Shown here: in pieces, positions 11,020 through 64,000 of the stretch
How the letters are laid out: each line of letters begins with the position of its first letter
How positions within the stretch are numbered: the stretch's first letter is position 1
DNA from: Micropterix aruncella
Taxonomy: Eukaryota > Arthropoda > Insecta > Lepidoptera > Micropterigidae
Assembly: GCA_944548615.1 (NCBI GenBank)
Contig: OX155951.1
Coordinates: forward strand, 36,918,709 to 36,982,708
Length of the DNA: 64,000 nucleotides
Direction of reading: 5' to 3'
The notes under the pieces: generated by a model
Database searches by the model: none
What the model was told of the DNA's origin: nothing
Seen by the model: only the letters and a program-made list of their open reading frames with translations
Translations under genes and position numbers: made by a program

Positions 11020-13870
11020 ACTCCCATGCTTCGTGTGAACACAGTAGAAACATGAGCAGTATGGAAACTAAGCCCATTTTTAAAAATAAATACCTACTCT
11101 CCATTGGAGCGCTAGGGTTGTCAATCTTTATTTTTTGTAAAAATGATGTTATTTTTAATTATTAATAAAATCATTTATTTGGGGTACAGTTTCGATGACA
11201 ATACATTTTTATGGCATGATCATGACCTGATTTTACAGCCAAGATCGGCTCCTGACGAGGATACTTTTCCACTGTCAACAGCACTGACACACAATTTTGA
11301 GTACGCATCCAATTATGATAGCAACTTCCAAGTTTCACCATTACATGGCTGATGTACCCTGGGTTGGCTCCCAACGAGGGAACTCCTCAACAGTCAACAG
11401 CAGAGACCCAAATTTTGTATACGCATTCAATTATGATAGCTCCTTCCATGTTCCACCATGTCATGGCTGATGAACCCTGTATTGGCTCCCGATGAGGGAA
11501 CTCCTCAACGGTCGACAGCAGAGACCCAAAATGTTGTATACGCATTCAATTATAATAGCCTCTTCTAAGTTCCACCATGACATGGCTTATGTACCCTGGG
11601 TTGGCTTCCGATGAGGAAACTCCTCAACGGTCAACAGCCGAGACCCCAACATTTTGTATACGCATTCAATTATGATAGCCTATTCCGTGTTCCACCATGA
11701 CATGGCTGATGAACCATAACTTGGCTCCCGATGAGGGGACTCCTCAACGGTCAACAGCAGAGACTCAAAATTTTGTATACGCATTCAATTACGATAGCCT
11801 CTTCCAAGTTTCACTATAACATGGCTGATGTACCCTGGGTTGGCTCCCGATGAGGCGACTCCTCAGCGGTCAACAGCAAAGACTCAAAATTTTGTATACG
11901 CATTCAATTATGATAGGCCCTTCCAAGTTTCACTATGACATGGCTGATGTACCCTGAGTTGGCTCCCGATGAGGGGACTCCTCAACGGTCAACAGCAGAC
12001 TCAAAATTTTGTATACGCATTCAATTATGATAGCCCCTTCCAAATTTCACTATGGCATGGCTTATGTAAACTGGGTTGGCTTCCGATGAGGGAACTCCTC
12101 AACGGTCAACAGCAGAGACACAAAATTTTGTATACGCATTCAATTATGATAGCCTCTTCCAAGTTCCATTATAACATCGTTGATGTACTCTAGGTTGGCA
12201 GCAGTTGGAGTGTCGATTTCGTTTTCGATAGTTTTCGATTTCGGTTTCGGTTTCGTTTTAGATTTTTATTTCCATTTCATCGTCATCATATTCATCGGGG
12301 GGGGGGGGGGGGGGTGAGGGTGGGTGGCGCTAGGTTGAGGAGGGGGGGTATTAATATTCAGATTAATTAAGTTCCTGGCTACTTGACAGGAAAAGTCTTG
12401 GGGTGACACAGCCGACTTTTGATCGGATGTTGTCGCTCTATTCACACTAGTCGGATGCCGGATCCGATTTGGATTCAATCACTCTCCAGAAAGTGACTGC
12501 GCAATGGTCGTCGACGTAGCTGTTTGAGGTCGCGTTTTCGGTCACGTTTACGGTCGCGTCTGCAGTTGCGGGAGCCAACCCAGGGTACATCAGCCATGTC
12601 ATAGTGAAACTTGAAAGGGCCTATCATAATTGAATGCGTATACCTACAAAATTTTGAGTCTTTGCTGTTGACCATTGAGGAGTCCCCTCATCGGGAGCTA
12701 AAACCAGGGTACATCAGCCATGTCATAGTGAAACTTAAAAAGGCCTATCATAATTGAATGCGTATACAAAATTTTGAGTCTCTGCTGTTGACCGTTGAGG
12801 AGCCCCCTCATCGGGATCCAACCCAGGGTATATCAGCCATGTCATAGTGAAACTTGGAAGGGGCTGTCATAATTGAATGCGTATACAAAATTTTGAGTCT
12901 CTGCTGTTGACCGTTGAGGAGTTCCCTTATCGAGAGCCAACCCAGGGTATATCAGCCATGTCATGGTGGAATTTGGTAGGAGCTATCATAATTGAATGCG
13001 TATACAAAATTTTGGGTCTCTGCTGTTGGCCGCTGAGGAGTCCTCTCATTCGGGAGTCAACCCAGGGTACATCAGCCATGTCATAGTGAAACCAGAAAGG
13101 GACTATCATAATTGAATGCGTATACATAATTTTGAGTCTTTGATGTTGACCGTTGAGGAGTCCCCTCATCGGGAGCTAAACCAGGGTACATCAGCCATGT
13201 CATGGTGAAACTTGGAAGTTGCTATCATAAATGAATGCGTATAAAAAAATGTTGGGTCTCTGCTGATGACCGTTGAGGAGTCCTCTAGTCAGGAGCCAAC
13301 GCTGGGTGGACGGATTTCAACCACAATCTTCATGCCAAATTTCAGCTCAATCGGATGAAGCGTTTCGGAAGCGAATCGGATGAAGCGTTACAGAAGTGCG
13401 TCCACAAAAGAAAAATGCCCAACACTGCGTGCGGATAGGTAGTTAGTCCATCATCAGATGCTGGGCATCACACAAGGTTATAGTTATTGTTAAGACAAAT
13501 CAAACAAACCCAATAATGCCTTTTTTAATACTGAGATTCTAAGGAATACTTTGATGAAGTTTTACCTAAATCGGTTCAGCTGTTTTTGAGCCAAATCAAA
13601 ACATACAGAAAGACATACATTCATATACTGCCCTGAAGAATTGTATATAGTAGTATAGATAAACAACTTAAAAATTAATTATTCTTTTCCTTTGGTGGCA
13701 CCATTGAATTGAACACTATAAAATCAATTTTGGCACCCACGACTGACTTCCCACCGACAAGTGCTTAGCTTATTGTTGAAGCGTGCGTCTGTGTGAGTGC
13801 GTTCGTTTCTATCGTTTGTACGTAGCTTCCATACTGCTTAGCTCTTTCTACTGTGGTGTGAACGCTCGAT
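11020..13870. repeat. Fold-back array: 119-bp repeat, 8 copies forward then 6 inverted
   Basis: Units share GTATACGCATTCAATTATGA. That mark occurs at about 11298, 11417, 11536, 11656, 11775, 11894, 12011, 12130 on the plus strand and inverted at 12638, 12762, 12881, 13000, 13120, 13239, a period of 119-120 bp. The spacer (12200-12560) has GTTTCG repeats and a poly-G run. Outside, an imperfect ~40-bp inverted pair (GTGTGAACACAGTAGAAA near 11035 and TTCTACTGTGGTGTGAAC near 13848) may mark the ends of the element. No gene seen in it. Confidence 0.9.
13300..13670 (+). repeat. Transposon 3'-type sequence
   Basis: CAAATTTCAGCTCAATCGGA and CCTAAATCGGTTCAGCTGTT are phrases common at the ends of insect Helitron and RTE-like repeats. 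Boundaries unclear; follows the inverted 119-bp array. Confidence 0.4.
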
Positions 13871-14221
13871 GGTCGCTCGCGCATGCATCGCTCACTTCAC
13901 ACTCCAATGGGTCAATCGCATCTATTACCATCAGCAAAGATAATATAATAATGACCATCAGAAGTTTTGCTCACACCCCCATTTGGTGGCTTTTCTGAGA
14001 TAATTATGTAAGCGTTTTTTTTCGGTTTTTCAACATTATTATGACTGGAAATTACGCAAGTCGTCTAAATTAGTTCCATCTTATCAGATTTATCACAAAA
14101 GATGAAAAAGTCGTTAGGTAGGCACATAATAAATATTATTAAAACACGTCACTTCTCTGTTAGGGATATTTTGTCCTGTTTAATAATGCGGGGATAAAAA
14201 AGGTGTCCATTTCGAATAAAA

Positions 14222-14490
14222 GTCGACAGGTTGTTAGGTCGCTGATCTAACATTTTAAGGTTCCGGGTTCGATTCCCTGCTGGGTAACCATTTCTATTGG
14301 GAAAAAAATCACAGAATTTCATTTCGATCGGATGCAATAAAAAGACACACTTAAACATACGTTACATACTACACGCATATTAGGGTTCATAAATAGGTAG
14401 GTACTTCATAACAATATTAGGTTTGATTGTAAAAGATTGTCGTATAAATGCCGTAGACCCGACATCTTTACCAGTAAAAAAAAATAAATA
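14222..14490 (+). repeat. tRNA-derived SINE, copy 2
   Basis: B-box GGGTTCGATTCCCTGCTGGG followed by GATGCAATAAAAAGACACAC and GACCCGACATCTTTACCAG, parallel to copy 1. The A-box side is degraded. Confidence 0.7.
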
Positions 14491-14690
14491 CAAACGGAGC
14501 TGCCATGGAATTCACCGTCCGAAGCCGGGCCATCATATAGTATTATTACACTTCTGGGGAGTGAGCAGTGGATTCCGGACTAACGACCGGCTGTGGTAGG
14601 TTTAGGACAGCTGTCTGGCCACATGTGAGGGTACACCTTATCACCCATCACTCTCCCTTCGAAGCCATAGAAGGAGGAGTAAATGGGTAT
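14490..14690 (-). repeat. LINE family L 3' end, 5'-truncated copy
   Basis: Starts AAATACAAACGGAGCTGCCA and continues GGGCCATCAT, CTTCTGGGGAGTGAG, GGCTGTGGTAGGTTTAGGAC, GAAGCCATAG. This is the reverse complement of the 3' end of a non-LTR element with an (AAATA)n-type tail. It directly follows a tRNA-derived SINE. Confidence 0.75.
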
Positions 14691-15314
14691 AATAAATTTA
14701 TACAAACAGCGAGATAATAAAACATCTCCCGAAGTAACAAAACAAATAACTAACGTTGCTCACTTCACACCTCCTTGGGCCGTCGCCGCTGCGCTATCTA
14801 GCTGAAGAAAAAATATGAGTTAAGCATTGTATCATTTGGTTATAATAATTTAAAAGTGTGCGAAGTCGATCACTAATATTGTAAGCTTAGGAAGTAGTCA
14901 TGCTCGATATATATTATTTTTGGTCGTTTGCCTGCTACATAAGCAACTTAGTGTACAAATTATCATCTTCTGCTAATAGATGCCGGATAATATATTTTGG
15001 TGGTCACTGATTGTCAGTTAATTGAAAAAAATATAAGTCAAAAATCCGTGGTTCACCAGCACGAAATATCATAGGGCCGATTTCAATATGAGACCTGTGA
15101 GTAAAAGTAAAAGTACGGGTAAAACCTGCCAGTTTGCTCAATGTGCATATTTTTTGTAGAGGAGTAGGCATTTCCTAACTCCTCCCCCATATAGTGTAAA
15201 TTTGTGTTTTCGTTGTGGTGCATTAAAGTAAGTGAGAAGTTAGGCAGATTTTAAAAAGTGTTTGTTGTACCTAGGAAGAGAGATTTTTTTATGGGACCTA
15301 AATTATAGTTTTAG

Positions 15315-15812
15315 GGCTTGATCCCTGTTCTACACTAATAGAACTAATTCCTGTTCGACACTAATAGAGCTGATTCCTGTTCTACACTAATAGTACTCAT
15401 TCCTGTTCTACACTAATAGAACTGATTCATGTTCTACACTAATAGAACTGATTCCTGTTCAACGTTAATAAAACTGTTTTCTGTTCTACACTAATACACT
15501 GTGGAATTTAAAATGCGCACGAAATTTTAAGGGTTGATTCTACCCGTTAAATAAATAAATATATTTTTTTTATACTTAAAAAAGTGAAATAAAAACAAAT
15601 AATAGTTTGGCACTCGAATAGTTTTGTATTATTTTGGGACTTTATTTCATCGAATTAAAAACATACATATATATTTTTTCATGATCTATTTAATGGATAC
15701 AATCACCCCTTAAAATATTGTGCGCAATTTAAATTGCACGGTGTAGAACCGATTCCTGTTCTACATTAATATAACTGATTCCTGTTCTACACTAATAGAA
15801 CTATTAAAATTT
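15315..15812 (+). repeat. 26-bp tandem repeat, interrupted by a MITE
   Basis: About seven copies (15315-15496) and two more (15744-15812) of ATTCCTGTTCTACACTAATA plus GAACTG, with variants. The interruption is the TA-flanked MITE. Confidence 0.85.
15497..15743. mobile_element. Tc1/mariner-type MITE inserted in a 26-bp tandem repeat
   Basis: 247 bp, ends CACTGTGGAATTTAAAATGC and (reverse) CACCGTGCAATTTAAATTGC, flanked by TA on both sides. Removing it and one TA rejoins a consensus 26-bp repeat unit across the site. Confidence 0.9.
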
Positions 15813-15837
15813 AAGTTCGCCTATTGTAGCAAATTAA

Positions 15838-16106
15838 TTAATCCCTAGAGCCCCAATCGGCCGATATCGGCCGCAACACGATTCAGGGTGACGGCCCCGT
15901 TTTAATTTTATTTTAATTTAATTTGTTTTATTTTATTATGTTTTAGTATGTTAATATGTTTTATTTTAATTATGGGTACAGTGGTTTGTCAATAATTAAT
16001 GTTTGGGTGAGACAGTGTCATAATTCAATTTTTTACTAATTTTTACAAAAATTTTTTAGGACATCAACTTGTCAATCGGCTGAGGGGCCGAGGCCTGAAG
16101 GGTTAA
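15838..16106. mobile_element. piggyBac-type MITE, TTAA-flanked, copy 1
   Basis: Between TTAA sites, starts CCCTAGAGCCCCAATCGGCC and ends GGCCGAGGCCTGAAGGG. About 265 bp with an AT-rich core (TTTTATTTTAATTTAATTTG). Confidence 0.85.
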
Positions 16107-16194
16107 TATAAGCGTTTTAACGTTGTTTTCTTTCGCTGCAGGTTTGCTAATAAACCTGCCTTTGGTTATTATCACTGATCATATAAAGTTATTA

Positions 16195-16463
16195 TTAACC
16201 CCTCAGGCCTCGATTGGCCGATATCGGACACAACACGATTCAGCGTGACGGCTCCGTTTTAATTTTATTTTAATTTAATTTGTTTTATTTTACTAAGTTT
16301 TATTTCGTTATTATGTTTCATTTTAATTATGGGTACAGTGGTTTGGCAGTAATTAATGTTTTGGGGAGAAAGTGCCGTAATTCAATTTTTTTACAAATTT
16401 TTACTATTTTTTTTGTGACAACAACTTGTCAATCGGCTGAGGGGCCGAGGCCTGAAGGGTTAA
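16195..16463. mobile_element. piggyBac-type MITE, copy 2
   Basis: Between TTAA sites, CCCCTCAGGCCTCGATTGGC to GAGGCCTGAAGGG, about 90 bp from copy 1 and in the same orientation. Highly similar to copies 1 and 3. Confidence 0.88.
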
Positions 16464-17197
16464 ATAGTAAACAAGAAGTCATTGGGATTTTTTCATCAGA
16501 TTTCTTAATAACAATACTTGTTTACAATATACCAGATGTTTTTTTTTACACAATAGACCTATTCATGACTATCATAACAGCTCACAGTGGATATTTCCAT
16601 CTTCATCTGGAATAAGTTTTTGCACGTTCACAATACTTTCCCTCCTTGTTGTTTGGTGGGTTCGGGAAAATAAAAGGACTTGTAATTTCTATTCATGTAT
16701 TATATTTATATACTTAGCAGGGTATAAAACACTAAAATTATGTTTTTCTTTACATACATTTTTTTTAAATCTTACAAACTAATTCATAAATATGACAAAA
16801 AATTAAATAAATCATGAAAAGGAATAAAAGACGGCAGTATTCGTTGCGTTAATCTCATAAGTAAAAAAATTTTCTAGCAAAAGTCCTAGTATAAGTATAC
16901 AATATAATGCTCAGCGGCAAGTGTATGCAAATTAAATTGACTAAGTAGAGTATGTTTATTTACAAATTTTGTGTCGTGACTTTTAATGACAATAATCTCT
17001 ATCAGTGACATCAAGGCTGGTCATACTACAGATTGTTCGAATAGTTCGGAAACAAACAATCCGAAGTGCAAGTCAGGCTTTTTACAATCGTTACTATGGC
17101 AAGAACGTTCGTTGATATGTCGCACTTTAATCTATAATTCTCATTTCTTTATATTATTATAAACAGTATCACTTTGTCTGCTGTTATTTATTTCTTC

Positions 17198-64000
<46,803 letters not shown>

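Noticed and set aside
12266..13169. Frames with repeated MRGLLNGQQQ peptides
   Set aside because: Translation of the 119-bp satellite; the frame is not maintained between units.
11298..13250. CRISPR-like array
   Set aside because: Unit length 119 bp, no distinct spacers, inverted halves and eukaryotic context.
16280..16615. 111-codon plus-strand frame
   Set aside because: Begins inside a piggyBac-type MITE and continues into AT-rich intergenic DNA; no family resemblance.

Overview
This is a repeat-rich, intron-rich animal genomic window. It is insect and very probably lepidopteran: it carries an insect class-A chitin synthase with the characteristic 59-residue alternative exon pair, AT-rich introns, and dense non-LTR, hAT, piggyBac, mariner, Harbinger and Helitron debris. 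The order is inferred; no species is claimed. There are no bacterial genes, no CRISPR array and no operon.

Two host genes are present, both on the minus strand. (1) Chitin synthase 1 (CHS1/CHS-A, kkv-type) fills about 64000 down to 17198. Eighteen exon positions were reconstructed from open frames, GT/AG junctions and matching phases. They encode about 1185 residues: N-terminal membrane segments, the whole catalytic centre (EDR, QRRRW), the 5-helix bundle, the (S/T)WGTRE motif, the coiled coil, the last two helices and the C-terminal tail with a TAA stop. The first ~380 residues lie beyond the right edge. (2) COP9 signalosome subunit 8 (CSN8) is complete in four exons (9555 to 5599, 189 aa), tail-to-head behind CHS1.

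The most notable observation is that CHS1 has two tandem duplicated exon cassettes. The 177-bp pair (29592-29416 and 29257-29081) is the known insect alternative exon. The second pair, 42447-42142 (10a) and 39095-38790 (10b), is two 306-bp exons, both phase 0 to phase 0, encoding alternative versions of the last three helices of the 5-helix bundle plus the (S/T)WGTRE motif, with 57 of 102 residues identical. I know of no description of this second pair. With mutually exclusive use it would give four CHS1 proteins. The 158-bp intron between the 177-bp exons also contains a strong two-part stem-loop.

Layout: 1-5598, MITEs, SINEs and a possible stray reading frame. 5599-9555, CSN8, its third intron filled with LINE pieces and a hairpin MITE. 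9556-17197, intergenic, with an inverted array of 119-bp repeats, a 26-bp repeat split by a TA-flanked MITE and two TTAA-flanked MITEs. 17198-64000, CHS1, whose introns hold a Harbinger transposon (frameshifted transposase, intact Myb-like gene), a 1.2-kb tandem duplication with a templated junction, several hAT elements, a Helitron, a pogo-like relic, LINE 3' ends, a 700-bp dispersed repeat family and a long TA microsatellite.
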